DNA of 44,830 bases from Natrinema limicola JCM 13563. GTDB taxonomy: Archaea > Halobacteriota > Halobacteria > Halobacteriales > Natrialbaceae. Position numbers and translations under genes: made by a program. The stretch is taken from NCBI RefSeq assembly GCF_000337475.1, contig NZ_AOIT01000031.1, forward strand, positions 748-45,577, in the 5' to 3' direction. The stretch's first letter is position 1, and each line of letters starts with the position of its first letter. Below, in pieces: positions 1 to 8,883 of the stretch. The notes beneath the pieces are model-generated. The model ran no database searches, was not told where the DNA came from, and worked only from the letters and a program-made list of their open reading frames with translations.

Positions 1-45
1 CTTGCGCTCTTTGAGTCCTGAAATCTCCCTCGACGCGAGGCTTCC

Positions 46-87
46 CTTGTAGGAAGCCCCGTCCTTTAGGACGGGCGAGGATGTCAC
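46..87 (+). mobile_element. 3' end of an IS1341/TnpB-type element (remnant or element edge)
   Basis: A GC-rich hairpin (stem GCCCCGTCC / GGACGGGC, loop TTTA, about 56-76) is followed directly by GAGGATGTCAC (77-87). This hairpin plus GAGGATGTCAC arrangement is what I know from the right ends of haloarchaeal IS200/IS605-group elements that carry only tnpB. A similar end lies in reverse orientation at 28887-28945. Any tnpB body would lie upstream of base 1, so completeness cannot be judged. Identification rests on motif memory. Confidence 0.5.
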
Positions 88-226
88 ACTGATTTCCGCA
101 TCATGCAGCACTAAGCGGCTGCAACTTCTTGTTGACGCAAGCGGCGACGCTCGAAGTGGACACTAAGAGTATTGCTTACGACCGACGAATAAGAGATCAA
201 TCGAGTGTTGGGAACTCCGAATCGGT

Positions 227-499
227 TCACACTACCGTTTTGTCCGCCTCTGTGACTGACGTGTGATCTACCACGTTCACGTCTCCCGTCTCGTCGATCG
301 AGACCATGTAATCGTTGTACGTGAATTTGACTGTGGACGGAACCCGCTCGCCATCGACCGACTGGAAGAGTGAGTCGAGCGCGTCCGTGTCAATGACGTA
401 GTGAAGCGGTGGCCGAAGTTCTTCCGGTGAAACTCCTTCTTGTTTGGCGATTTCTTCGACAACCGTGAGGCTGATTGAGTGAGTGCTTTGCACAATCAC
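227..499 (-). CDS. HalOD1-type small output-domain protein
   Basis: A 90-residue acidic protein resembling the HalOD1 family (halobacterial output domain 1). The family hallmark PPL-x-VID-x-DALDSLF is near residues 30-45, followed by a strand-rich half containing KFTYNDYMVSID. HalOD1 occurs alone or fused to response-regulator and sensor proteins; its molecular role is unknown, and signalling output is only inferred from fusions. It probably starts at the GTG at 499 (a second GTG is at 493), because an AT-rich TATA-like stretch lies about 12-28 bases upstream. It is transcribed alone, away from the neighbouring helicase. Confidence 0.75.
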   Translation of the reverse strand: MIVQSTHSISLTVVEEIAKQEGVSPEELRPPLHYVIDTDALDSLFQSVDGERVPSTVKFTYNDYMVSIDETGDVNVVDHTSVTEADKTVV

Positions 500-829
500 C
501 GCTGCCAGATACCGATATATAAAATCGACCGTTCCTCTAATGACGTGCGTCAGACAACCTACTGTGAATAATTTTTCAGAGGTTGTTTCCTAATTTGGGA
601 TCGTATGACTGTTAGTAATCACTTTACGGTAATCAGAGATTGAAAGTGAGGATTCAGTGATAAATACGCATCGATCCCCCGTTCTTGAGCTGACTCGAGG
701 ACTGCGAGTCCGACGAGTCGGCGACCAACGATTGAAGGCCCTGACCGACAGTTGAGACCGTCGAACCGAGGGTTCACTTTCACTTTGGTGCCCAAACGCT
801 CTTACACGCCGCCCCCGGAGACGACGGTA
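500..829. other. Intergenic region between divergent genes; nothing recognised
   Basis: Divergent intergenic DNA between the HalOD1 gene (minus) and the Lhr helicase (plus). Apart from the TATA box at 511-527 I see no RNA gene, repeat or conserved coding frame. The helicase frame is open back to a TTG at 752, but that stretch does not look like conserved helicase sequence. Confidence 0.5.
511..527 (-). promoter_or_regulatory. TATA box for the HalOD1 gene
   Basis: The stretch ATATATAAAA, read on either strand as a strong archaeal TATA element, lies 12-28 bases ahead of the GTG at 499. This is close to the spacing expected for a leaderless transcript. Confidence 0.45.
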
Positions 830-3664
830 ATGGACGGGGACGAGCGCCTCGAGCTGCCGGTTGCCGACGATTCGCTGCCGTTCGATCCGGCCGCTGTCAC
901 GATCAAGGATGGCGATGTCTTCGACTCCCTCGAGCCGGTAGTCCAGGAGTGGTGGCTCGAGGCGTTCGGCGAGTTCGTTCCCGAGAACGAGGGCTTTTTT
1001 ACACCGCCACAGCGGGGTGCGATCCCGAAGATCGACGCAGGGACGAACACGTTGGTCTGTGCGCCGACGGGGAGCGGCAAGACGATGTCGTCGTTTCTCT
1101 CGATCATCAACTCGCTGTACCGGCGGGAACGAGATGCCGACGACGTCGACGGGCAGCGCCCGTCTGCTCGGGAGACGGAGTCTCCCGCTGGCCTCGAGAA
1201 CTCGGTGTACTGTCTCTACATTTCGCCGCTGAAATCCCTCGCGAACGATATTCACCGCAATCTCGAGGTGCCACTCGAAGGTATCGAGGAGATCGCGTCC
1301 GAGCGCGAGGACGCGTCGATCGGTGAGATTCGCCACGCGATCCGTCACGGCGACACCGACTCCAGCGACCGCCAGCGGATGCTCGAGGAGACACCCCACA
1401 TCCTCAATACGACGCCGGAAACGCTCGCGATCTTGCTCAACTCGCCGAAGTTCCGCGAGAAACTCCGTACCGTCGAGTACGTCATCGTCGACGAGATCCA
1501 CTCGCTGGCGGCGAGCAAGCGGGGGACACACCTCGCGGTGAGCCTCGAGCGACTCGAGGCGATTGCCAACGGCGAGATTACGCGAATCGGCTGCTCAGCG
1601 ACGATCGAACCCCTTTCTCGGGTCGCGGAGTTTCTGGTGGGCCGTGATGAACCGCGTGGAGCGCCGCGGGACTACGAGATCGTCGACGCCCGGTTTGCCC
1701 GTGAGTTCGACCTGCAACTCGAGTGTCCGACCGCCGATCTGATCAATACGTCCCGTGAGGTAGTTCAGGAGCGGTTCTACCAGCAACTCCACGACCACGT
1801 CCAAGCGCACACGAACACGCTCGTATTCACCAACACGCGCTCGGGGGCCGAACGCGTTCTCCACAACCTTCGGGAGCGCTTCGGCGCCTACGACGAGGCC
1901 AACTCGGCCTGTCACCACGGCAGCCTCTCGAAAGAGGTTCGCCAGGACGTCGAGGGACGATTGAAGGCTGGCGACCTCGAGGTGGTTACGTCTTCGACGA
2001 GCCTCGAGCTTGGCATTGACATGCCCCATATCGACCTCGTGGTGCAGGTCGGCTCGCCCAAAAGCGTCGCTGCCCTCCTCCAGCGGGTCGGGCGGGCGGG
2101 CCACCGCGTCGGCCAAACTGTGACAGGACGGGTGATCGCGCTCGACCGGGACGAACTCCTCGAGTGTGCGGTCATGCTCAAGACGGCCACGGAGGGGTTC
2201 GTCGATTCGGTGTCGATCCCCGAGAACGCTCAGGACGTGGCCGCCCAGCACGTCTACGGGATGGCGATCGCCGAGATCCGACCCGAATCCGAACTGAAAG
2301 GGATCCTCCGGCGGGCGTATCCCTACCGGAACTATACGAACGATGAATACGAGTCGCTCATGCGATATCTCACCGCCGAGTACGCCGGTCTCGAGGACAA
2401 GAACGTCTATGCGAAGGTCTGGCGGGACGAAAACGATCCGCCGGACGGCGAGCACCACCACGAAGCGTACCCGGTCGGCGAGTCGCTGATCGGCAAACGC
2501 GGCCGACTCGCGCGGGTCATCTACATGACCAACATCGGGACGATTCCCGACTCGTTTACCTGCGATGTCCACACGCGGGCGAGCGACGAGTGGGTCGGCC
2601 AGCTGGACGAACAGTATCTCGATACCTTGGAGAAAGGGGATGTCTTCGTCCTCGGTGGCGATCACTTCGAGTATCGCTATCGGCGCGGCTCGAAGGTCTA
2701 CGTCGACCGCACGAGCGCCCGCCCGACCGTTCCCTCGTGGTACTCCGAGCGGCTGCCGTTGTCGTACGATCTGGGCCGTGAGATCCTCGCGTTTCAGCGT
2801 GACCTCCTCGAGCGCTACGACGCTGGCGGGCCGCCGCGGGTTCGCGCGTGGCTCCGGGAGTTTCCACTTGACGACGACAGCGTCCGCGCGATCGCTCGGC
2901 TGTTCGATCATCACGTGCAGTACGCTGGCATAGAGAGCGTGAGCACGCCTGACCGGCTCGCGATCGAGGTCGTCCGCGACCGCGAGGAGTACGAACGCCA
3001 TTACTACGTTCGCTCGAACTACGGCCGAAAGGTCAACGATGGCCTTTCCCGCCTGCTCGCCTATCGCTGTGCCCAGGAAGCGACGGCGAACGTCCGCGTC
3101 GCAGTCGCGGATAACGGGTTTGTCCTCTCGATGCCGCTCAACCGGAAAGTCGATCTCGAGGGCATTGTCGCCGACCTCGAGGCCGACGATGTCCGTACGG
3201 ATCTCCGGGCGGCGCTGTCCGGAACCGACCTGCTCCAGCGCTATTTCCGGATCAACGCGACCCGCTCGCTCATGATCCTCAAACGCTACAAGGGCTACGA
3301 GAAGTCCGCCAGCGAACAGCAGGTCTCGAGCGAGATGCTGCTGGGCTTTGCCGAAGATCTCGAGGACTTCGCCGTGATCGAGGAAACGTATCGCGAAATC
3401 TTGGAGGACAAACTCAACGTCGCCGAGATCGAGGCCATCGTCGACGCGATCGACGCGGGCGAGCTTGATCTCTCGCGGCAACTCCTCGATTCGCCGACGC
3501 CGCGGGCGTTCGGGCTCGCGACGCTGTCGGCCAGCGACGTCGTTCTCGCAGAGGATGAAAGCGCCGCCCTCCAGTCGTTTCACGAGCACGTCCTCGAGGA
3601 GATCGGCGAGGAGTCGCTGGCGGGCCTCTCGACGACTCGAGACACCGATTCGCAAAACCGGTAA
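830..3664 (+). CDS. lhr: Lhr-type superfamily 2 DNA helicase
   Basis: A 944-residue DEAD/DEAH helicase of the Lhr family, ATP-dependent 3'-5' helicases linked to DNA repair in bacteria and archaea. Visible motifs: Q-motif region TPPQRGAIP (58-66), Walker A APTGSGKT (78-85), Walker B VDEIH (220-224), SAT (256-258), and motifs V/VI with LGIDMP and QRVGRAGHR near residues 410-430. A long Lhr-core C-terminal part follows, and the length is normal for the family. I chose the ATG at 830; the frame is open back to a TTG at 752, but those 26 residues are unlike helicase sequence. It is a single-gene unit, with the next gene about 80 bases on under its own TATA box. Confidence 0.93.
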   Translation: MDGDERLELPVADDSLPFDPAAVTIKDGDVFDSLEPVVQEWWLEAFGEFVPENEGFFTPPQRGAIPKIDAGTNTLVCAPTGSGKTMSSFLSIINSLYRRERDADDVDGQRPSARETESPAGLENSVYCLYISPLKSLANDIHRNLEVPLEGIEEIASEREDASIGEIRHAIRHGDTDSSDRQRMLEETPHILNTTPETLAILLNSPKFREKLRTVEYVIVDEIHSLAASKRGTHLAVSLERLEAIANGEITRIGCSATIEPLSRVAEFLVGRDEPRGAPRDYEIVDARFAREFDLQLECPTADLINTSREVVQERFYQQLHDHVQAHTNTLVFTNTRSGAERVLHNLRERFGAYDEANSACHHGSLSKEVRQDVEGRLKAGDLEVVTSSTSLELGIDMPHIDLVVQVGSPKSVAALLQRVGRAGHRVGQTVTGRVIALDRDELLECAVMLKTATEGFVDSVSIPENAQDVAAQHVYGMAIAEIRPESELKGILRRAYPYRNYTNDEYESLMRYLTAEYAGLEDKNVYAKVWRDENDPPDGEHHHEAYPVGESLIGKRGRLARVIYMTNIGTIPDSFTCDVHTRASDEWVGQLDEQYLDTLEKGDVFVLGGDHFEYRYRRGSKVYVDRTSARPTVPSWYSERLPLSYDLGREILAFQRDLLERYDAGGPPRVRAWLREFPLDDDSVRAIARLFDHHVQYAGIESVSTPDRLAIEVVRDREEYERHYYVRSNYGRKVNDGLSRLLAYRCAQEATANVRVAVADNGFVLSMPLNRKVDLEGIVADLEADDVRTDLRAALSGTDLLQRYFRINATRSLMILKRYKGYEKSASEQQVSSEMLLGFAEDLEDFAVIEETYREILEDKLNVAEIEAIVDAIDAGELDLSRQLLDSPTPRAFGLATLSASDVVLAEDESAALQSFHEHVLEEIGEESLAGLSTTRDTDSQNR

Positions 3665-3710
3665 CGTCACTGCATGCGAACGCACGACGGCCGTCCGATC
3701 GATCTAATAT

Positions 3711-3720
3711 CAATCTATAT
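3711..3720 (+). promoter_or_regulatory. TATA box for the Lrp/AsnC-like gene
   Basis: CTATAT within an AT-rich stretch lies about 28-35 bases before the ATG at 3748, fitting a short-leader or leaderless haloarchaeal transcript. Confidence 0.4.
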
Positions 3721-3747
3721 CAAGGCCGCCACGACAGTTGCACTAGC

Positions 3748-4272
3748 ATGAGCAGCGATCCACCGAACTGGGATTTTAAAGATCGGGATATCGCGATTCT
3801 CACCGAACTCGCCGACGATCCACAGCTCTCCTCGAGAGAGCTCACCACGGTCCTCGAGGACAAGTACGACATCGATGTCTCCCACGTCACCGTCAGCGAG
3901 TCGATTCGACGGATGCGCGACGAGGGGGTTTTCCGCGAGGCGATCATCCCCAACGAGGAATATTATATCTTTGCGCTGTTCGAGTTCAAGTTCAATACTG
4001 AACACTTCGCCGATCACTGGCGTGCCGCGATGGAGGACATCCGAGCGGACAAACACACGCTGTTTTTCTTCCTCGCCGATGGGGAGTACCAGTGGAAGAC
4101 GATCATGATGTTTCGCGACCGGCAGGAAGTTCCCAAGTGGATCCACGACTGCTACTCGAAACACGGCAAAGTCATCGAGAACGTTCGGAACTCCGCGGTC
4201 CACAACGTCCTCAAGTTCCAGACCGATCCCCAGATCTACGAGGACCTTGGCAAGGACCGCAGCGAGCGATGA
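3748..4272 (+). CDS. Winged-helix (Lrp/AsnC-like) transcriptional regulator
   Basis: A 174-residue protein with an N-terminal winged helix-turn-helix (about 10-65): FKDRDIAILTELADDPQLSSRELT, a linker, then SHVTVSESIRRMRDEGVF as the probable recognition helix. This is the AsnC/Lrp pattern. The remaining part (65-174) is rich in aromatic and charged residues and does not look like a standard RAM ligand-binding domain, so the effector is unknown. It probably acts as a cytoplasmic DNA-binding protein. The following AIM24 gene is convergent, so there is no operon partner to indicate its target. Confidence 0.7.
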   Translation: MSSDPPNWDFKDRDIAILTELADDPQLSSRELTTVLEDKYDIDVSHVTVSESIRRMRDEGVFREAIIPNEEYYIFALFEFKFNTEHFADHWRAAMEDIRADKHTLFFFLADGEYQWKTIMMFRDRQEVPKWIHDCYSKHGKVIENVRNSAVHNVLKFQTDPQIYEDLGKDRSER

Positions 4273-4361
4273 CGCCTCCCGGCGCGGCTTCGACAGTCAG
4301 TGTTCTCTTCGCTCTCCGCTCATCATAGCAGTAGATCCGGTTGCCACACTGCGCGTTCGGC

Positions 4362-5024
4362 CTAGGGCTGGGCTCCTCCTTCTTCGTACGGCTGGATGAC
4401 GACGAATCCCTCCGAACCCGTAAATTCCATCTGGATGTTCTCCCCAGAGGTTTGCCCGATCTCGATCGTTTTGTTTGTCGCAAACGACGGCGAGAGGTTG
4501 GTACTCCAGGCGACAGTCGCATCCGGATCGGTGGTGACTGGCGGTGTCACCACCAGCGGATCCCCATGGGTGGTGATCGCAACTTCGCCCGGGCCAGTGA
4601 GGTACACGTTCGTCAGGCCTCCCGCGGCGACTTCCGAGAGGCTGCCGATGGTATTGATTTCGTAGTCGACTGTCGACTCGAAGGCGAGGACGTCGTTCCC
4701 GTTGACCGAGATCGACTGTCCCTCATCGAGCTCGAGTATCTGGACTTTCTTTCCCTGATCGGCGACATAGAGGTGGCCACTCCCTTCGGCTTCCATCACT
4801 GGTGTTCCCTCGCTCGACACTGCCTCCTTGACGAACCCTGTGAGTCCACCCTCGGCAGACGACTTTCCGGTGAACGTCAGCTCCCCAGTGTATCCGATCA
4901 TTGAGCCGGCTTTGACCATCACCATTCCGTCGACGGGAATGTCGAGAAGCCGCTTGTTTTCCCTTTGAAATCCGCTGTTTCCGTCTTTCGGCGCGTTCGA
5001 TTGTGTAAATTCTTCTACATCCAT
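4362..5024 (-). CDS. AIM24 family protein
   Basis: A 220-residue protein of the AIM24 (TIGR00266-like) family, with an almost all-beta fold, widespread in bacteria and archaea and without an assigned biochemical function. Typical stretches are GSMIGYTGELTF (about 40-51), a Gly-rich segment with GEGSG-like turns (about 75-85), and LTGPGEVAITT (about 140-150). I start at the ATG at 5024 (MDVEEFTQ); the frame is open to 5102 but the extra 26 residues are not family-like. No signal peptide or membrane segment is visible. It is convergent with the regulator at 3748-4272. Confidence 0.8.
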   Translation of the reverse strand: MDVEEFTQSNAPKDGNSGFQRENKRLLDIPVDGMVMVKAGSMIGYTGELTFTGKSSAEGGLTGFVKEAVSSEGTPVMEAEGSGHLYVADQGKKVQILELDEGQSISVNGNDVLAFESTVDYEINTIGSLSEVAAGGLTNVYLTGPGEVAITTHGDPLVVTPPVTTDPDATVAWSTNLSPSFATNKTIEIGQTSGENIQMEFTGSEGFVVIQPYEEGGAQP

Positions 5025-5342
5025 GGTGACACTCGAATTACTTGTTGGAGAACCATAAACACTTTTACGCAAAAATATCGATGTCGAACGGATCGACAGC
5101 AAACGACTGACTGCCGGTCACAACCCGCCACCCGACGGTCGCTCGAGCGTGTCGACAGTGTCGAGTCAGGCTGACTCGAGCCACTGTTCGTGAGCGTGCT
5201 TGGGTCGCCGATGTGAGCGGAGGCTGTCTCCGAGTCAGAGCTGACGGTGCGACCTGTTCCAGGCAGACGCTGACCCCGAAATAAACGGTCCACCACCCGT
5301 TTTCGGTTCCCATACACCCAAAAGGCCGGGTTCCATGTGTGT
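5025..5342. other. Divergent intergenic region; nothing recognised
   Basis: This holds the promoters of the AIM24 gene (minus) and the luciferase-like gene (plus). It contains several short repeats of the CTCGAG/GTCGAC type common in this genome, but no feature I can name. Confidence 0.4.
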
Positions 5343-6350
5343 ATGACGATGGTTGACAGAGATATCCACCTTCCCGTCGCCGCACAGCCGACGATCGACT
5401 CGATCGTCGACTACACACGGGCGGCCGAGACGGCCGGCTACGACTGTGTGTGGCTCCCCGAGACGTGGGGTCGCGACGCCGTCACCGTCCTCTCGGCGAT
5501 GGCCGAGCGAACGGAGTCGATCGACATCGGCTCGAGCATCCTCAACACCTACTCGCGGTCGCCGGCGCTGCTGGGCCAGACGGCGGCAACGCTTCAGGAA
5601 CTCGCCGCGGGCCGCTTTCGGCTGGGACTCGGACCGAGCGGCCCGGCCGTGATCGAAAACTGGCACGGGATGACGTACGGCAACCCGCTCAAACGGACCC
5701 GTGAGACGGTCGAAATCGTTCGGCAAGTCCTCTCCGGCGAGCCCGTCGACTACGACGGCGACGAGTTCGAACTGTCGGGCTTTCGGCTGCGCTGTGCCCC
5801 GCCGGAAACGACCCCGCCGATCGAAGTCACTGGCATGGGTCCCAAGGCGGTCGAACTAGCGGGCCGATTCGCCGACGGCTGGCACGGTATCATGCTCACG
5901 CCCGAGGGGATCGATACGCGACTCGAGGATATCGAGCGTGGTGCCGACCTCGGCGATCGCGATCCCGACGACGTTCACGTCACTGCCGGCGTTACCTGCT
6001 GCGTACTGGACGATCCCCAGGAAGCCCGGGCGCTCGCCCGCCAGCACGTCGCCTTCTATATCGGCGGGATGGGGACGTTCTACCGGGACTCCCTCGAGCG
6101 CCAGGGTTACGACGAGGCCGCCGATATCTACGATGCTTGGCAGGCTGGCGAGCGCGAGCGCGCGCTCGAACTCGTCGACGAAGACATCCTCGACGACCTC
6201 TGTGCGGTCGGCGATCCGGAGACGGCTCGTGAGCAACTCGCACGCTACGAGGCGATCGACGGGCTCGACGCCATCGCGGTCAGTTTCCCGCGCGGTGCCG
6301 ACGAGGAGGGGATTCGCCGGACGATGGACGCGGTCGCGCCTGACGCCTGA
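5343..6350 (+). CDS. F420-dependent luciferase-like oxidoreductase (NP1902A/TIGR04024 type)
   Basis: A luciferase-like TIM-barrel oxidoreductase of 335 residues, resembling the haloarchaeal coenzyme F420-dependent family TIGR04024. Visible are the N-terminal HLPVAAQPTIDSIVDYTRAAETAGYDCVWLPETWGRD and the later RLGLGPSGPAVIENWHG that in this superfamily lines the cofactor pocket. The substrate is unknown. Possible starts are GTG 5337, ATG 5343 and ATG 5349; I prefer 5343 because family members begin a few residues before the R/D-I/V-HLPV strand. The stop codon (6348-6350) is made from the first three bases of an 86-bp palindromic repeat, so the C-terminal end is set by that element. Confidence 0.85.
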   Translation: MTMVDRDIHLPVAAQPTIDSIVDYTRAAETAGYDCVWLPETWGRDAVTVLSAMAERTESIDIGSSILNTYSRSPALLGQTAATLQELAAGRFRLGLGPSGPAVIENWHGMTYGNPLKRTRETVEIVRQVLSGEPVDYDGDEFELSGFRLRCAPPETTPPIEVTGMGPKAVELAGRFADGWHGIMLTPEGIDTRLEDIERGADLGDRDPDDVHVTAGVTCCVLDDPQEARALARQHVAFYIGGMGTFYRDSLERQGYDEAADIYDAWQAGERERALELVDEDILDDLCAVGDPETAREQLARYEAIDGLDAIAVSFPRGADEEGIRRTMDAVAPDA

Positions 6351-6433
6351 TACGGTCTGCTGTACCGATTTGCCGGTGCAACCGCAGTGCGGGTTGCGGT
6401 TGCACCGGAAATGACTTACAGTAGTCCGTCTGA
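6348..6433 (+). repeat. 86-bp palindromic intergenic element, copy A
   Basis: The ends are TGATACGGTCTGCTGT and ACAGTAGTCCGTCTGA, imperfect terminal inverted repeats. The centre is a perfect hairpin: 14-base arms CCGGTGCAACCGCA (6373-6386) and its complement (6395-6408) around an 8-base loop. Copies B (18565-18650), C (28795-28880, opposite strand) and D (40334-40418) share ends and layout. The first TGA is the stop codon of the upstream gene. Confidence 0.9.
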
Positions 6434-6492
6434 GGGAATCGAGAAGCGAGTTCTTCGACAGCTACAAGCCGCGCATCGACCCAGTTCGTGGT

Positions 6493-7494
6493 ATGCCCGG
6501 CAAGGTGAGTCCGGACGATCTGCTCACGCACGTCTTCCAGCGAACGGGGGCGGCCGAGACCGACGAGACGGTATTACAGGGCCCGGCAGAGGGCGAAGAC
6601 GCCGCCGCGATCGACTGGCCCGACGGCGAGGGAACGCTCGTGGTCAGCTCTGATCCGATTTCGCTGGCCGCCTCGCAGGTCGGCCAGCTCGGTATCGCCG
6701 TTGCCACCAACGACATCGCCGTCTCGGGGGCCGACCCGCGATGGCTGACCGCCGTCGTGTTGCTTCCAACTGGCGTCGACACGGACGTCCTCGAGGAAAT
6801 CTCTCGTGACCTCGACGCCGCAGCGCGCGACCTCGGCGCGTCGATCGTCGGCGGCCACTCGGAGTACGTCGACCAGCTCGAGCGGCCGCTGCTCTCGCTG
6901 ACGGCGATGGGAGCGACCGAGCGGTACGTTCCGACCGGCGGAGCTGAGCCAGGAGACATCGTCATCCTCACCAAGGCGGCAGGTATCGAGGGGTCGGCTA
7001 TCCTCGCGGCGGATTTTGGCGATGACCTCGATGTCGCTCCCGAAATCCGTGAGCGCGCTGCGGGCTATCTCGAGGAGATCAGCGTCGTTCCCGAAGCTCA
7101 AATCGTCCGCAAGTACGCGACGGCGATGCACGACCCCACAGAAGGCGGCGTCACGTCGGGCTTGCTCGAGGTGGCCCGCGCCTCGGACGTCCGGCTCGAA
7201 ATAGACCGTGACGCCGTCCCGGTTCGCGAGGCCACAGCGACGCTGTGTGCTGCCGCTGGCGTCGATCCGCTGCGAATCTTTGGCTCCGGCGCATTGCTTG
7301 CGACCGTCCCCGAGGACGCGCTCGAGGCGTGTCTCGCCGATCTCGAGGGTGCAGGACTCGAAGCCGCGGCGATCGGCTCCGTCGGCGCGCTCGAGGGTGA
7401 CAAACCGGAACTCATCCTCGACGGTGTGTCGATTACCGAGCCGATCGAGGACGATCTCTATCCGCTCTGGGAGCAGGCCGATCGCGAGGAGTGA
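6493..7494 (+). CDS. HypE/PurM-like (AIR synthase family) protein
   Basis: A 333-residue protein of the AIR-synthase/HypE/ThiL ATP-binding fold. Evidence is the N-terminal GEDAAAID, the motif ATNDIAVSGADPRW (about 75-88), IVGGHSEY (about 118-125), the C-domain HDPTEGGVTSGLLEVA (about 215-230), and FGSGALLATVP. The HDPTEGG motif is typical of HypE-type proteins, which dehydrate a thiocarboxamide for hydrogenase cofactor assembly. There are no other hyp or hydrogenase genes here and no C-terminal PRIC-type Cys tail, so another substrate is likely. The start is the ATG at 6493, about 60 bases after repeat copy A. Confidence 0.8.
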   Translation: MPGKVSPDDLLTHVFQRTGAAETDETVLQGPAEGEDAAAIDWPDGEGTLVVSSDPISLAASQVGQLGIAVATNDIAVSGADPRWLTAVVLLPTGVDTDVLEEISRDLDAAARDLGASIVGGHSEYVDQLERPLLSLTAMGATERYVPTGGAEPGDIVILTKAAGIEGSAILAADFGDDLDVAPEIRERAAGYLEEISVVPEAQIVRKYATAMHDPTEGGVTSGLLEVARASDVRLEIDRDAVPVREATATLCAAAGVDPLRIFGSGALLATVPEDALEACLADLEGAGLEAAAIGSVGALEGDKPELILDGVSITEPIEDDLYPLWEQADREE

Positions 7495-7557
7495 TCGGCT
7501 CGAGCAAGCGAGTTCCGAGCGTGTTGACGACAATCAGACGTATGAGAGGGGTCCGTC

Positions 7558-7872
7558 TCAGTCGAGTCGGACGGCTGTGCCGTACGCGATGACTTCCGAG
7601 CCGCCGTTTGCGATCTCGGAACTCTCGAGTCGGACGTTGACGACGGCGTCGGCACCCATCGACTCGGCGTCCGCGACCATGCGTGACATCGCCTCGTCGC
7701 GCGCGTCGGTCAACAGTTCCGAGTAGGCTTTGAGCTCACCGCCGGTGATATTACGGATCGACTGTGTGATATCGCGGCCGACGTTTCGCGCTTTGACCGT
7801 ATTGCCGCGTGCGATGCCAAGCGATTCTTGAACCTCGCGGCCGGGGACCGTTTCAGTGGTGACGAGTTCCAT
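7558..7872 (-). CDS. YbjQ/UPF0145 family protein
   Basis: A 104-residue YbjQ (UPF0145, putative heavy-metal-binding) protein. Typical features are ETVPGREVQESLGIARGNTVKARNVGRDI at the N-terminus, GGELKAYSELLTDARDEAMSRM in the middle and GADAVVNVRLESSEI near the C-terminus. Family members form pentamers; the metal-binding label is weakly founded and this protein has no Cys or His cluster. The ATG start at 7872 gives the normal length. It converges on the HypE-like gene. Confidence 0.88.
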   Translation of the reverse strand: MELVTTETVPGREVQESLGIARGNTVKARNVGRDITQSIRNITGGELKAYSELLTDARDEAMSRMVADAESMGADAVVNVRLESSEIANGGSEVIAYGTAVRLD

Positions 7873-7983
7873 ACACCATCATATAGGGCTGCTAACAATA
7901 AGTATTGTTTCGATAGCGTGAGAGTCTGCGTGATATTGGATACCAGCGAATCGACGGCGCTACCACTGACCGTCGGACGACGC

Positions 7984-8823
7984 TCACCGTGACTCGAGTA
8001 CGTCGACCTCGAGGCGACCGACGGCGGCCGGCGCGAGGAGGATGCTGGCAACGAGGATCGCATAGAGCACGACTAGTAGTGGTTCGACCGCTTCGACGGC
8101 CGATTCAGCGGCTTGGACGACGGCCACGAATCCCCCACCGACGACGAAAAGGACGAGTCCCTCGAGCCGGGAGCGCAGTTCTGGCAGGGCCGAAAGCCGT
8201 CGCGAGCCCAGCAGGCCGCCGATCGAGCCGCCAAGGCCAAGCAACGAGTCGGTCGTCCCGCTGGCGATGACGACCGCGGGAACCGAGAAGACGAACGCGA
8301 CCGCGAAGCCGATCGTCGGATCGCCACCCGTGAGCCGGTCCATGGCGACGACGAACGCGACCCCGAGGACCGAACCAACGATCACGTCGCCGAGGTAGTG
8401 GACACCGAGAACGACCCGCGAAAGCGAGACGAGGACGACGAGCGTCCCGGCAGCAAGCAGCGCCCGTCGGTCCCGTGTTCGGTCGTACGCAGAGACGAGA
8501 CCGCCGTAGACGACGGCTGCGGCGAAAGCATGTCCGCTCGGGAAGCCATAGCCGGTGCGTTCGTCCTCGAGTGCGACGAGCATGGCATCTGCTGGCGGCC
8601 GCGGCAGCGCAAACAGCGTCTTGAGCGAGAGCATGAGCGCCAGTCCGGCGACCGCGTAACTGATCACGAGCGCGCTCCGGCGACGACTCGACCACCAGAA
8701 TAGCACCGAAAGGAGGAGCATAAGCGCTGTCGTTCCACCAAGTTCGGTCACGAAGACGATGAGATCCGCGTACTCTGCGGAGACGGCATTTCGAACGAGC
8801 GCACTCTGCTCCTCGAGTCGCAT
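7984..8823 (-). CDS. PAP2-family membrane phosphatase
   Basis: A 279-residue integral membrane protein of the PAP2 phosphatidic-acid-phosphatase superfamily. All three catalytic motifs are present: KTLFALPRPP (K-x6-RP, about 68-77), PSGHAF (about 95-100) and SRVVLGVHYLGD (SR-x5-H-x3-D, about 134-145). Several hydrophobic helices flank them, with a further membrane region after residue 150. It probably dephosphorylates a lipid phosphate or isoprenoid (pyro)phosphate at the outer membrane face; the substrate is inferred. The ATG at 8823 is used; it precedes a short 60-base gap to the Dna2-like gene on the same strand, so the two could be co-transcribed. Confidence 0.9.
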   Translation of the reverse strand: MRLEEQSALVRNAVSAEYADLIVFVTELGGTTALMLLLSVLFWWSSRRRSALVISYAVAGLALMLSLKTLFALPRPPADAMLVALEDERTGYGFPSGHAFAAAVVYGGLVSAYDRTRDRRALLAAGTLVVLVSLSRVVLGVHYLGDVIVGSVLGVAFVVAMDRLTGGDPTIGFAVAFVFSVPAVVIASGTTDSLLGLGGSIGGLLGSRRLSALPELRSRLEGLVLFVVGGGFVAVVQAAESAVEAVEPLLVVLYAILVASILLAPAAVGRLEVDVLESR

Positions 8824-8883
8824 GTCATCGGTCGTTACGCTCAGCGGAAGATAAATGTCGGAGTTTCATGCCGTCCAGACACG

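Noticed and set aside
590-1531. Long minus-strand frame opposite the Lhr helicase
   Set aside because: It is rich in Arg and lacks any domain; it is a shadow of the helicase gene caused by high GC.
1595-3685. 696-residue minus-strand frame
   Set aside because: It lies entirely opposite the Lhr helicase, with no protein-like motif.
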